A DNA stretch of 64,000 nt from Arbacia lixula (GCA_963669155.1 OZ022594.1:19844474-19908473); one strand, 5' to 3'. Counted from the first letter of the stretch, positions 11,801-23,639 are shown. Numbers and translations are program-made. The notes: generated from the sequence alone by a model not told the origin.

Positions 11801-14800
11801 TCTATGTAAAGCTATCAACTAAAAACGAATTTCGCATTTGTTTGCCGCAATAAAGTCTGATTTTGACGAAAATTTGAAAAAAAACGAACGCCTCCAGTGA
11901 CGTCAGAGAAGTCAAAATGCCATAGATAGCACGGAAGTCAACAATAGACCATTTTCGTAATGTATTCACAACTTTCACCCTAACTACGTAGTAACGCGTT
12001 ATTGCATTCACCTGTATCTTGTCATTCAGATTCTATGGATGGAATGCACTTGGAATTTATTAGTTGTTGCTACTCGGACAAACCTCGGACAAGCTTAGGG
12101 TTTCCCATTGGTAACGTATTGTTTGAACGGCGTGAATAAAATATTTTATTCACGCCGTTGGCATTTATGGAATTTTGACTTCTCGGACGGCACTGGAGGC
12201 GTGCGTTTTTCTTTTCAAATTTTCGCCAAAATGAGATTTTATTGCGGCAAACGAATGTGAAATTCGTTCATGGTGGATAATTTTACATAGATTAGTGGGT
12301 ACTTATTTTTCTAATTTAGTAACCCTTTAAACCCTTGGATTAACGAAGCTCCGCAATAACGAGCCTTCGGAATAACAAGCTGTTAGCATTGAAGGGTACC
12401 ACCGGGCAAAAATTGAACCCTCATTTATCAAAAATATATCTCAAATAAGCATACAAAACAAGTTTGAGATCCTGAATTGATTTCTACATTGCTAGAGAAT
12501 CATTTCAATACTTCTGTCCGATAACGATACCACCTCACGATACTCTAATTGATCGCAACCAGCAAAGCCCAACGTATCGTGCTAGTTGCATGTGTAGGCC
12601 TACACTGCGTGAAAGCGAGCGAGCGAGATAGCCGATGTTCCGTGCGATGTATCGGTTAATTGCATTTTTCTCTAATGACAGTCATATGAGACCCCACAAC
12701 AAGATGATTGATATTCAATTCTCGTTCCAAAACAAGGAAGCATTGGTCTTGTAATGCCCGGAGGTCCCCTTTAATTCAACACTCTCCCAAAGCTTTCTGA
12801 CATGCCGTCTTGCGATGTGATACGTACCATAGGCGGAAGCGTTGTAGTTAATAAGCTCGGGTGGATCTACGGGTAATGAGTCGGTGGTGTGTGTCGGTTT
12901 CGTTGTACTGGTGCTTGTTAAAGACACTTCAGGCCTCGGAGTAACAGACGAACCCTCCCGGTCTGACGTTTCTGCAATCACAATGTCAATACGTCACTGT
13001 GAAGCGTACACTAAACGTCAAAATGTCATCATCAATTAACATAATTACGAAGTAAAAATGAGCTCCACTAAGAATATCTTAACAAACTGTCTAGTAGATG
13101 CCAATCATGTGAGTTGTATGTTACCTATACTCCTCAGTGATAAACAAGTTGTGGCAACGGAGGTTTTTTTGCAATTGTTAGCGACGGTAGCAGCCTTGAA
13201 TATACTGATGTGTATGCGTGCGCATTATTTATAGAAAGTGAGAGGGTTGTACCTCTGACGGCTCTTATCCACCATCGTTTGCTGACGACTGGGGGAAAGT
13301 TCTTGATGATTATCATTGACTGTGGGACTAGCATAGGTTCAAGTCTGCGTGTTTTCTTATTCTATGCTGTACATGCTTCAACAACAAAGACGTCTGGACT
13401 CTAGACTAGACTTGGTAACCATTGCAGACGTGTAAGGATAATACAAATATCATAATACATAGCAGTGTACACAGGCTGTAATGAAAATATTTTGCGTTCT
13501 TGGAATCCGTGTTTTAAAAGGAATATACTGTACTGGGAAGGCAAAAAACCCCTCAAAAGGGTGATCGTAGTTTTCTTGTCAATGGTCTAAAAATCATGTA
13601 TTGCCCATTTTCGAAGCTTGCTGAAAGTTATTTGCCATCAAATGATCCAAATTTGGAGTAATTAGTGATTAAATCACAAAATATTGCAAAAAGCACGGTT
13701 TCAAGAGATGATTATGGGACAGTGGTTGAGGACGTCAATGTCACGTCATGAACAGTGTTTGAAAAAAAGGTTGACGTTCGTAAAATTTTAGATATGGTTT
13801 TGAAATGCACTAATTTATGCGTTTCCCAACCGTGGTGCAAAACACGCTTTATATAGATTTCTCTTACCGTGATTACCAGGTGAAATGCTAACTCAGAACT
13901 GCATCGCAACCAGTCTGCACATCCTAATATTTACCATTTGTATACTGAGGTCCACTGCTATCCTCGTAGTCGTAGCTTCTACAGACGTAGCTGCTTGTAG
14001 TCTCCTCGCACCAGCCGTTCTCACAGGGATTACGTAAGCAGTCTAGTGCGCGACCATTGATGGTTTCCGTCGTTATGACAGAAGTTAAGAAGAAAATAAG
14101 TGATTTAAACTGCAAAGGATTCTGAAGATGGTTCATAGGCAATTGCATAAATGGGACAAAGATTAACCATATCTCCTCGTTCTGTAGTTCTCCTTCCTTT
14201 CCTCCTCTTGCTCTTCCTTTTCTACTCGCTTATCCTGCTTTTCACACGCCTCCTTCTTCTCCCACATCTTACACTATTTCTTCATTTGTTGTCCTTCTTC
14301 GTATTACTTATTCTTCCCTTCCGTTTTCGGGTCTCTTTCCTTCTCCTCCCCACAACTTATGACTCTAATTTCTCAATTAAAAGCATTTATTGGCTTCTGC
14401 ACTGATACATTGGACGTCGTATGCATTTAAACAAAAGTCCCTAATAAGCTGTTTTAGCAGTAGTAAAGAAGACGGGCCTCTGGATCATGGCAGGATCTAT
14501 CTCCGTTATCACGGATAGGATCTCCTTTGATTCTTATCACGTGTTTCATCATACAATAATTGATAAATAGACCATCTCGTAATTGCACTAAGAACATAAA
14601 GCAGTTTTTAGCTTAAGAACAGCTTGGCGAAACACCCCTCAGGTCCCTTTTCTCTCCAAGGAGACGGAACAGCTATTTCATGTATGTGAATAAAGATGTT
14701 GTGCTGTGTTCGAAGCCTGACCCTCGATCGTGATCGGTAGGAACGAGCCATGACACCACACCGCTTCCCCTTCCGTTTTCACTTCCACGCCACTATAGAG

Positions 14801-15657
14801 TCGTACCGAATTGGTGTCGTCATATGAGCATGTTGTCAAGACAATTGGCTCTAAACAAATTCACCCCAGTGAGAGGGTTAGCGGTCCGATATTGTCTAAC
14901 GAGTCAGTGTCGGGCATTCCGAATTACAGTCCCCGTGGTAATCACTGCTGCTTGCTGTACCTGCATTATTTAGAAGCAGTTGTCTTGACAATAATGCTCA
15001 AATGACGTCACACTTCGGTACTCTATAACACTTGAAATACTTCCAAATGCTAACCGGATTTCTTTCATCATACTTCTATTTACAATTCTTTGAAAGCTTA
15101 ACTGAGGAGTGTGAATTTTCTATTAGCTGATTTGAAGCTTCCGAAATAAACTTTGAAGACTGCTCACATAAATATAAACAGAGACACTTATCCAATCGAT
15201 ATATCAGAATGTTGTATATGGACATCTAGTTCAACTGCCAATAAGTAATAGACATATTTCTTGCAGTTTGAAAATAAGGATTTGGATTTCAGTTCGATTC
15301 TATAAAAAAAAAAAAGCTGTTCGCTTTATTTTTAACTTTAGATTTCAATTGTTGGGTTGTTTGTCAAAAAACCTAAGTAACTCTCTCCCCTTCCGCCACC
15401 ACCCCCCCCCCCCCCCCACCTCCCGTAAGCCCTTACCTGGAGCGCGGCAAACTCGAATGCCACTATACGTTCGCTCTCTTCCACAGGAAGCGAAGGCGTG
15501 GTTAGGCCGGATGAGCTTGGGGATGAATTGGACAGGAGTTCCGTTCACACTTTGCAGCTTGCACGTACCAAACATGGGGAGAGTGTAGTTTAGCCCGTAC
15601 CCACTGGGACATCCGTAGACAGCTTAATGGTAAAGGGTATAAATAAATTGTAACCTT

Positions 15658-15743
<86 letters not shown>

Positions 15744-16410
15744 TTATTACTTATATAGCGCTTTTCCCATAAGGCCCAAAGCGCTGACAATGAACTAAAT
15801 AGGATTACATAACCTTTAAGCACTATTCATTGCCTGATAATGATGGGTTTAAACATTGAATTCTAGATCAAGTACCGTACATTCCATTTCGATATCTTTG
15901 ACAGTTGTTTAGTAAGGAGGCTACAGCGATTTTTATCATGGTTTCGGCAGTTACCCACGCTTAGATTTTAGGGCTTCGTGCATCTTTGCACAGATAGGTT
16001 TTCAACAATTTTGCCATGGAACGGCAGTAACCAAATAGGTGAGGCTTGATTGCGCTCTATAAGGAATTTACTTCATAGTTAGTCCATAGCCTGTCGTCTA
16101 TTATTCTCACTGCAGATTACGCGGGAGTCGCGCTCGCTACTCAGTATCCAAATGGAGAAAAGCCAGCCCGCAAATACAGGTCTCAGTGAAGAACGGGCTC
16201 AAATACTACTTTTTATACTACAACTATTACTACTTCTGCTGATACTTCTTCCATCACTACTACTACTACTACTACTACTACTATTACTACTACTACTACT
16301 ACTACGACTACTACTACTACTTCTATTACTACTACTACTATTATTACTACTATTACTATTACTGCTATACTTTTATCACTACTACTACTACTACTACGAT
16401 TAGATAGTAT

Positions 16411-16457
<47 letters not shown>

Positions 16458-16646
16458 ATAGTAGAAGTGGTAGTATTACCATGATTACTGCTACTTGGAT
16501 TGCAACTGGTAGTTATGCTACTGCTAATAATAACAATGATGATAGGGAGACTGATAACAGTCTTGAACGACATTCTTACATCCTGTGAGGAGGCCAGCTG
16601 AGATCATGAAAAGGGTAACTTCCATTGCCTTTCCGAAGTAACTCGT
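8564..16646 (-). CDS. secreted modular CUB/SUEL-lectin protein (7 coding exons)
   Basis: Predicted secreted or extracellular adhesion/recognition protein of 523 aa. Coding exons on the minus strand are 16625-16580, 15622-15437, 14042-13935, 12971-12828, 11426-11073, 10052-9642 and 8886-8564. Their lengths sum to 1572 nt, exactly 524 codons, and every junction is phase 1 with AG/GT borders, the hallmark of shuffled extracellular modules. Order: short signal peptide; 62-residue four-Cys module; EGF-like segment with only four Cys; Ser/Thr-rich linker; CUB; a second CUB with no Cys; C-terminal SUEL-type galactose/rhamnose-binding lectin domain with eight Cys. A splice acceptor at 16647 implies a 5' UTR exon further upstream. 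SUEL and CUB domains are common in echinoderm egg, coelomocyte and matrix proteins; ligand and tissue cannot be read here. I do not know a named orthologue. The exon chain is inferred from phase and junctions; the CUB and SUEL calls are firm. Confidence 0.75.
9642..10052 (-). CDS. exon 6, CUB-like domain 2 of lectin gene
   Basis: Encodes a CUB-like fold: FWYIRSPVGGRVVASFRSF, AVRIWSGYHDNESD, TGFYLPTDIV and MRVTFFDER. It contains no cysteine, so it is a disulfide-free CUB. Donor GTGAGA in phase 1. A long plus-strand open frame over this exon is an antisense shadow. Confidence 0.8.
11073..11426 (-). CDS. exon 5, CUB domain 1 of lectin gene
   Basis: Complete CUB domain: IYSPNYPGIYGNN at the start, then YDVLEIGYG, RFMWFRFTTD and GFRLTL at the end. 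Canonical CUB disulfide cysteines are mostly absent; only one Cys is seen. Phase 1 at both borders. Confidence 0.85.
11765..12326. mobile_element. 562-bp MITE with long inverted repeats, TTAA duplication
   Basis: TTAA at 11761-11764 and 12327-12330 flanks inverted repeats starting AGGGTTACTAAATCAGAAA and extending beyond 100 bp. No transposase. It sits in the intron between exons 4 and 5 of the lectin gene. A solo right end of the same family lies at 59548-59657. TTAA suggests piggyBac- or Kolobok-type mobilisation (inference). Confidence 0.8.
12828..12971 (-). CDS. exon 4, Ser/Thr/Pro linker of lectin gene
   Basis: Encodes a 48-residue low-complexity linker (SLTSTSTTKPTHTTDS and similar), a likely O-glycosylated spacer between the EGF-like and CUB modules. 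Bordered by a GATTGCAG acceptor and a GTACGT donor, both phase 1. Confidence 0.6.
13512..13690. mobile_element. solo arm of a palindromic MITE
   Basis: Matches one arm of the palindrome at 56744-57108 over about 175 bp (ATATACTGTACTGGGAAG through GTGATTAAATCACAA). Only a single arm is present. Confidence 0.65.
13935..14042 (-). CDS. exon 3, EGF-like segment of lectin gene
   Basis: Encodes DCLRNPCENGWCEE and SSYVCRSYDYED. The first four EGF cysteines and the NPC.NG spacing are present, but the usual C5 and C6 are missing, so this is a truncated or degenerate EGF. Phase 1 at both ends. An alternative reading starts at an in-frame ATG at 14148, where a hydrophobic run could act as an alternative leader. 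Confidence 0.6.
14796..15025. mobile_element. 230-bp palindromic MITE, TA duplication, copy 1
   Basis: Flanked by TA at 14794-14795 and 15026-15027. Terminal inverted repeats TAGAGT...CGTCATATGAGCA; both arms contain GTTGTCAAGACAA-type sequence. A second copy lies at 33147-33374. TA target and size suggest a Tc1/mariner-type MITE. Confidence 0.8.
15437..15622 (-). CDS. exon 2, four-Cys module of lectin gene
   Basis: A 186-nt phase 1-1 exon ending in a strong GTAAGG donor. Encodes a module with the pattern YGCPSGYG, then GTCKLQ, FASCGRER and RVCRAPG. I do not recognise the fold; four cysteines could form two disulfides. The spurious poly-Gly frame beside it comes from the adjacent poly-C run. 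Confidence 0.55.
15655..15795. repeat. (ATT)n microsatellite with AAAGCGCT tail
   Basis: About 90 bp of ATT triplets followed by TTATATAGCGCTTTTCCC and AAAGCGCT, an inverted GCGC-containing motif. I have the impression this pairing recurs in many animal genomes, but could not check. Confidence 0.8.
16243..16460. repeat. (CTA)n followed by (TAG)n inverted microsatellite
   Basis: A CTA-type tract to about 16397 is followed directly by a TAG tract, its reverse complement. The pair can fold into a long triplet-repeat hairpin. Located just downstream of exon 1 in the first coding intron of the minus-strand lectin gene. Confidence 0.9.
16580..16646 (-). CDS. exon 1 (start codon, signal peptide) of lectin gene
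   Basis: Begins after a TTTCAG acceptor; the ATG is at 16625-16623. It encodes MEVTLFMISAGLLTG, a short hydrophobic leader, then a GT donor in phase 1 that joins perfectly with the next exon. The start is chosen because it gives a secretory leader in frame with all downstream modules. Confidence 0.55.
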
Positions 16647-16649
16647 CTG

Positions 16650-19600
16650 AAATATAGAAATGACGATAGAGAGCAACCGTAATCTAAATGAAAACATATA
16701 TTGTATGCCGCAATTACCCGTACATTTTTGTGTTGACTGATCTAACCCATTTATTCATTTCCTTTATTCCTCTTTTACCGCTTCATATGATTGGTTTAAA
16801 AAATGGTGCATCTGTTTTGCCCTCACCAAATACAAAGCTGCGTAGATACCTAAATACAGAAGAAAGGAAATACTGTTTGGGAACTTCCCTATTAAAATGG
16901 GACTTTTAATGGGTTGATATTGACATCAATTGTTTTTGGTCGGGTCGTCTGAAAATACAGTGTAGTACCCGCAGACCTCCGCCTGTATATTAGCTTCATA
17001 TGGCTTGAATTAGCAATCTTCTATGCTCAGTAAAGTTTAATGTTTGATTTAAATTAAAACCTTTCGTTCCTCATCAATGCAAAAATATCATTTTCGGCCA
17101 TATTTGACAAAGTTTTTGACTTAGAAATTCACCAATAAACCATGCAGTGGCCAATCACTGTATTACTTCAGATTAATCTTTGACATTTGACCTCAGTTGG
17201 TTTTAAAGCCAAGTTTACACAGTTCAATGGTTTCATAATTTCAAGAAAATTCGTGTAACGGTTCACAAAAAAAATGGAAGAAACTGATTCGGGACGGACG
17301 AATGGACGGCTGGACAAACCCAACCAGATTGAAGCTTAATTTAGATTTAATAAGAACGGTACAGTTTATTCAAGGACATTTCTCTTCTTGAAATATAAAG
17401 TGATTGAAATATGCAAACAAAATAGCAGAATAAGGAGAAGCATTAAGAATAGTAATATAAAGAAAAAAAGAAGAAATAAAGAGAGAAGAAGAAAACGAAG
17501 AAAAAAGATACAAAACGAGGGGATGAAGAAAAGGATGTAGAAGAAAAGAAAATGACAAAAAGTTCTTACCATTCCAGAAAACCGAGCTCGAAGAAATTCC
17601 ATTTAAAACTATTCTTATTTTCCTTTCCACCAGATTCTTCACAGAGATTCTTTGAAGAGACTCTTTAAACTTGGTCCCGCTCAACTGATGTCGCCACGAG
17701 ATATGATTACAGTTAGCGGTTGTGGATGGCATGGCAACGATGCAAGCATAATATTGCATTTCCGCGCTTGGTTCACAAAGATATCGATTAAGCCATTATG
17801 CTCAATCATATTCTGCGAATATGAGTCGCAAGAGAAACGACGCGTAGGCAATTAGAAGAATATGATATCAATCCACCGCGTCGTATGTTTTATTAACCGA
17901 TTATGTTCCAGGTATAATGCAGCTCTCCTTGTTTTCTTTATTATTACTAGCCTCACAATGAATCACCCATAGATGTACAGGGTTAATTGCCGGCAGATTG
18001 TTTTGTTCCTATCTTGTGTATACATCTCTCTTTGTGATCACATCACCCATTGTGATCGTTGCATTCATAGTTCATAATTACCCACACACGCACGCACACA
18101 CAGACGCAAACACAAACTCACATTTCACGCATGCAAACTCGCACATAATTATACTCAAACAAACACGCATACACGCACATAGTCGGAACATTACAACGAA
18201 CATCAACCTGACTATCGATTTGTGCAACAAAACACCCCGAGTTGAGGATTAATGATCATATCATCTCCCTACAGTACACAAGGTGCTTTCATCTTGCTTA
18301 CTAGACACAACAAAAAAGTAACCCCCCCCCCCCCCCAGCAAAATTGCATAACTTTTTATCGAAGAGGTTTTGGGCAAAATATATTGGCAGGATTGTTCCT
18401 TAGCTTATTGACTTACTTATGTGTGAAAATCACATTAATCCAATTAGTCATGCATGAGTGGGTAATTTTTAAATGCAAAATGTCACTTTTCAAAAGTCAT
18501 AAGGGAAATTTTGGGATTTTGTCATATGAATTTTTTATTCTGGTTCTGGTTCTGGTTGAGTGAGCACCGTTTAACAAAGACTCATCCCTCTTTGAGTTTG
18601 AAACTTTTAAAAACCCTTTATTTTGGTGAAAAAATAAAACTCTGGATATTTTGACAAAAGACCTGTTATGTAAGCATAACAAGTCACTTTCGTACCATGG
18701 TTGAGAGAAAAAACTTTAAAAATTGCTCAAAAATGTCAAAATGTACTGTTAAAACGGAATAAACAATTACCCTTGTGACTTTTGGAAATTGACATCTTTG
18801 CCTTTAAAATTTGCTAGTAATTAGGGTCTAGTAATTAAGTCCAAATTCCGCACAATTCATTGACCTTTGACCCTCTAATCAATTTGTCTTATAATGTTAC
18901 CACTCTTATCTAAATGGAGTTATCTGTCTTTGTATCTAATTTGATAACAATTTTATTATAACATTTTTACTTGTTAAGGAAAAAAACAGATTTTTGCCAA
19001 TATTGTAGCCAATTTAGGTAAAGTTTTATGACCTTCGACCTTTTAGGAATTTTACCCAAAATTTCATCAAGTCTACCTCATGTGTTGATCAATCTTTATA
19101 TCTGAAACGTCAACTGATTTTATGAAAAACTTTTGAAACTTATTTTGAGGATCATAATTTATTTAGGTTTGTTCTCCTCATAGGTGAGGGTTTTTTCAAG
19201 AGTCGAAAATTAGGCTTAAAGTCTGTTCTGATTTCTGTTGTTTTTATTTGACATACTATATTTGGATTACATTTGGAATCAATCTTATAAAACAATAGAT
19301 CTTTTGACTAATGTTTGCATGTACATATTCCCAGGACCTATAAACACTTTGTTATAAATTTGTGTTAATTATACATGGAGCCATTAAATTAGATGCAGTC
19401 TATGTGCTTGTGAAATTCCTCATTGGTGAAATCAACATTGAGCAATTTGTACTGCCTAGACGATTCTAGAATTTGGGAGAGCTGTCTGGGCCAGGTGTAA
19501 TTTACAAGAAAACATTTAACTATCCTGAGCTAATTAGCATAGTAAAGGAGGCATGGACTGTGGGTGAGCCTGTGGAATTCAGTGACCTTTAAGGCCAGTA

Positions 19601-21005
19601 ATGAACTAACATTCTAGAACGTAGGGGACTCAGTACAATCTAGAACAGGCCATTGTGTGTATTGTTTGGCCATGCTTGCAAGCATGGATAGAACTTTCTA
19701 TATGGACAGATTAGTATATATCAGGTTTTTTGGACATAATCTCAGAGTTTCTATCATCTTAGCTCCAGTCACCTGCAAGTTTAAAGTTCATTGTGACCTT
19801 GGCTTGATACACACCTGTGGATTTATATGAGGATTTCTCTGTGTGGATAGTTACCTGCCTGTTTAATAGTGCTTATGAGATCCTGCCTGAGAAAGCCTTA
19901 CACTCTGTGGATTAATATTTGACCATATTTGATCATCTGTTTGGACTTGACTATCTACTTACCATTCAGCCGTACAACATTGGGATCAATGTTGCGATCA
20001 TAATTCGGGAACACTGGATCGGTTTATCAACTGGACCATCAACTGAAGCAGTGGATTCATTCGACTAGCATTGTGAACATGTACATGTACAAAGAGTAAG
20101 TGATAAAACATTTGTGAAAGTTTAATTGCATTTCTTGATCTTGAAGGGGAAATACCCCTTATAAGAAATAACACATAAATTGAAAATGGGTGTCATCTTG
20201 TATGATCATTTCGGTTGTGAATTGTGATCGTAACAACTTAACCTAGCCAAGAGTAATATTATAACTGCTCGATCTGTTTTACAAGAGGCCTAACATATAG
20301 GCTAAATCACTGGCAATATTTTCCACACACCGCAAAAAACAATCATAACTTTTAAACAGAGAGGAGTTTCTTACTTGCTATGAATCATAATTCAATGACT
20401 ATTCATCAGAATGATTGCTTACTTTCTGATTATAATTTGACTTAATTGCCTTCGATTAATTAAAAAAATCCAAAATTAAAAAATTGCTCATTAGTGCATG
20501 ATTGATCATGATGAATTGATGGACTATTCAGTCTTATACAGACTACACGTGGCATAGGATTGTACAAGGAATTTTGCCAAATTATTGCAGGATATTTGTG
20601 TTTGGGTCAGTGTGTGATACTTCCGAAGAAATGTTTCCAGAGTTTCTATTCATCCATCACAGATTTTCAGTGTAGAAATATCTCTTTACACTATGCACGA
20701 CCGCTCAATGGCTAATGCGTACTTTATGGTAGGGCAAGATTTTGTGGACACACAAATAGCATATGTATTTCAAAGAGTGTGGTTTGTTACATTCGAATGG
20801 AGCATTCTAAAGCTATGTAGAATTTGGATAGGTGAGACATCAATATTGCACAAAACAATTCACCCTATCACCTATCGTATATAGCTCTCCGAATCTGAAC
20901 GCGTGTGGTGCTCTCATTTTTTTACCCTTAATTCTTGGGATATGAACTTCCGGTCCACGAACATTTGGCAATTCCGTACAAGAGTGGGGCCAGGGTATCC
21001 CACTA
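16650..21005. other. no supported gene
   Basis: About 4.3 kb of AT-rich DNA holding a purine-rich stretch (17455-17540), a CA-like segment (18090-18170), a poly-C run (18319) and no exon I can defend. A minus-strand open frame at 17780-17574 ends in a good donor but has no matching acceptor phase (see rejected items). Confidence 0.5.
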
Positions 21006-21008
21006 ATT

Positions 21009-21075
21009 CTATGAATATTAACCCTAAACCTAACCCTGACCCTAACCTTTACCCTAAACCTAGGTCTAAACCTAA
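21009..21075. repeat. degenerate telomere-like (CCTAA)n block
   Basis: Runs of ACCCTAAACCTAACCCTGAC type, i.e. imperfect CCCTAA units. Probably an interstitial degenerate telomeric-type repeat. It creates a false Arg/Val-rich minus-strand frame. Confidence 0.7.
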
Positions 21076-21568
21076 TAGACATGGGCTGTTGTAAAAGGTT
21101 GATGGGTATTGATGTGTGTGGGAGACCAGCTTGCACATTGTCTACGTGGACTTCTTGTGCGATATGCTGCTGGGAAGAATGACAGCTATTATTCAAAATG
21201 GCCGCCGTCGAAAGTGATTTCTAGTTTACTTTCTGCCATGCCGACGACAAACTCTTACCGGAAGTATACGTCCCAAGAGCAATCGACTAGATATCGGCCT
21301 CGCGATGTGATATCGCTTGATATCGGCTATATGTTATAAGGAGAATTAGACTGACACAATTTCAAAGTGTGGGGGATTTCGTTTAGTAATTATGTTTACA
21401 TTAATAGTTCACATGTGCTGACGGCTGGTGGACTCGTGCAATACATGTGTGCTGTTCAGTATTTTATTCAAAGTGTCACAAGGAAAATTATAATTTTCCT
21501 TGCTATCGTTTTATGCCAAGTTATTGGTCATTTCGAAGTCGTAGATGTGCTACTAAAAGTAGTTCTTG

Positions 21569-21645
21569 AGGGGTGTGTGTGTGTGTGTGTGTGGGTGGGT
21601 GTGTATGTGTGGGTGTGTGTGTGTGTGGGTGTGTGTGTGTTTGGG
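21569..21645. repeat. (GT)n microsatellite
   Basis: TGTGTG/GTGGGTG tract giving a spurious Cys/Val frame. Confidence 0.95.
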
Positions 21646-21649
21646 GGGA

Positions 21650-22950
21650 TTTTTCTTTTACCTCAAAGTACAGATGAAAGGGCTTCAAGAAAATTGTGCT
21701 ATGAGAGAAACCACCGTTTACTTGTTCTATTCACGTCCCATTTCCATTTTCATTCCAACATTATCTGAAGATTAAAGACATGATGGCCCTTATACAAAAG
21801 TCATGAAATTCGGCATGGAATAGCTCAGTAGGCCTATAACCTGTCGATAATGGAATCTCAGTCATAGGCTTCACGAACAATCTCAGGATGAGTGAAAAAC
21901 AGTATTTAGAATTATGTTTCAAAAGTTAAAGTGACGTTAAACACTAGAGCAAGCCAAATCCGGTCGTTACTTTAAAAGAATAGGTCTAGAGTCTAACTAG
22001 ATCTAACGTTAGTTAAGAATTAGAATAAGCTATTTTTTATCAGAAAATTAATTAATTAAACCGAAATGTGAGAACTACCGGTGCGTTACGGCTAGACATA
22101 CAGTAATGTTAAAGGGGAGTGTTGATAATTCTGCTCAGTTACTGTTCGAATAAGATATCAATCAGGATAAAGCGCTTAGGACGTTAAGGTGACGCCCGCT
22201 GTTTCTATGTGCAAACTTGCTTATTTTGTTAATGATAAAAATTGTACCAAATTGACAGGGGCGGTTGTTGAGATTCTAAACTGTACTAGTAACCCAGTAT
22301 TAAAGCGGCCAGCCACTTGTGATTCATGTATCGAGAGCAATCGAGAGCAGGCATTATAACCCCCATATTTAGGACCAGCGAAATTGAACACTGAACGAAC
22401 GTACGACAGCTCGCGCGCTCGGCTCCATGCAGTACATGTATTCGATTCGCTGCGCCGCGTATGCAGCGTGAAAGCTATCGCTGTTACATAACATGCGAAC
22501 TTCGCTACGATACGTAGCTAGCTAGCTGCCCGGCCTGGCTGGTGTGACGGCATATCTCGTATTATATTCCACATACTTAGAATGTTGCGATATGATTGGT
22601 CAAGAGTTGATCACGTGATGAGGCGTAGTTTTTCCTATCAGATCACCTGAGAATAAAAGTTCGTTACACTCTAGGTGATAGTACTTTTTGGTTTCGCTGA
22701 TCTCTTCAATCCTCACAGTCCAAATGCGTGATTAATATTTTGAGTACGCGCGAAATAAAAGTGCGTTACACTCGGGCTATCAATTTTAGCTCGAAGCAGA
22801 CGACGCCGCGTTGCGCGATAATTACAAATTTGTGGTTGTGGTTGTAAATACCGCGCTACGCCAGGCGCGGGTACTGCGTATGTACACGCACACGTACGTA
22901 CATAGCCTATGTACAGTTCGTGTTTACCACAGACATAGTTGCGTTTCAAT
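21650..22950. other. upstream region of the Crypton-related exon
   Basis: No coding exon seen. From about 22380 the DNA becomes CpG-richer (several CGCGCG and GCGCG words), consistent with a promoter-proximal region, but no core promoter element can be fixed. Confidence 0.4.
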
Positions 22951-22954
22951 CAAA

Positions 22955-23201
22955 ATGGCCCATGCCAATGGAATTAGATTTGAACTATTCAACGAAACTG
23001 AACTGGGACATTTGCTGCAAGAAAGTGAAAGTAAAAATACAAAGAGACAATTGAAGTTAAGCCTTCGAATATTTCAGGAGTTTTGCGCAGCACTAGGGGA
23101 CGTCGAGTTTGACCAGCTAGCGGACATCGACTTGAAATCATTGCCATGGCATTTGATCAACTGCTTGGAAAATTCTAGTGGTGAGTCGTACAGTAAAAAA
23201 A
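22955..23201 (+). CDS. first exon of a Crypton-recombinase-related gene (partial)
   Basis: Reads from an AAAATGG start as MAHANGIRFELF, then ELGHLLQESESKNTKRQLKL, FQEFCAALG, LPWHLINCLEN and GESYSKK. The NTKR...F..F......L..L and G..YS patterns match the N-terminal SAM-like region of Crypton tyrosine recombinases and their domesticated relatives (KCTD1, QRICH1, ZMYM2 family). The exon ends either at the strong donor GTGAGTCG after 23180 or at a weaker GTATAG at 23202; residues beyond stop looking like the family. No recombinase catalytic exon is seen downstream, so whether this is a live transposon, a host gene or a relic is open. The start is chosen for its context and because similarity begins right after it. 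Confidence 0.55.
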
Positions 23202-23639
23202 GTATAGTTTGGTTTGTATGGTTTGCAGAAATATTTTTTGAATTTGCGGGACATAGACATTTTAGGATACTAATTTTGCAAAGTCAGGTCGTGTGTTTAA
23301 AACTGTTAGTGCTTCTGTTGAGAATAGAAATGTCCAAGTTCAGAACAGAAATGCGACGTTTCAGTTTAATAACTACGTTGTGAACATTTACAACTAACGT
23401 TACTAGCGTTAGAGTAAACGCTAGACCAGGCCTAGCAATGTTAGCCTAGAATGCTAAGCCTGTGCGGAATTGTTTTTCTTGTGAACTTCTGAGCTATGAT
23501 TGACGTCTCTTCACGGCATTTGCATGCATGATCAGCATCATGATTCTGGTGAATTCATCCATACCGCAATGTTGTTCGTAGCCTCCCCCTCCAATAACCA
23601 GAATATGGTCTAAAGGTTAGATTCAACGATAGGCCTTAG

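Noticed and set aside
17574-17780. Minus-strand frame with a GTAAGAAC donor (AMPSTTANCNHISW...)
   Set aside because: No acceptor in matching phase, no family match, and its donor phase does not fit the lectin gene exon 1.
20840-21196. 118-codon minus-strand Arg/Val-rich frame
   Set aside because: Runs through the telomere-like repeat; no support otherwise.
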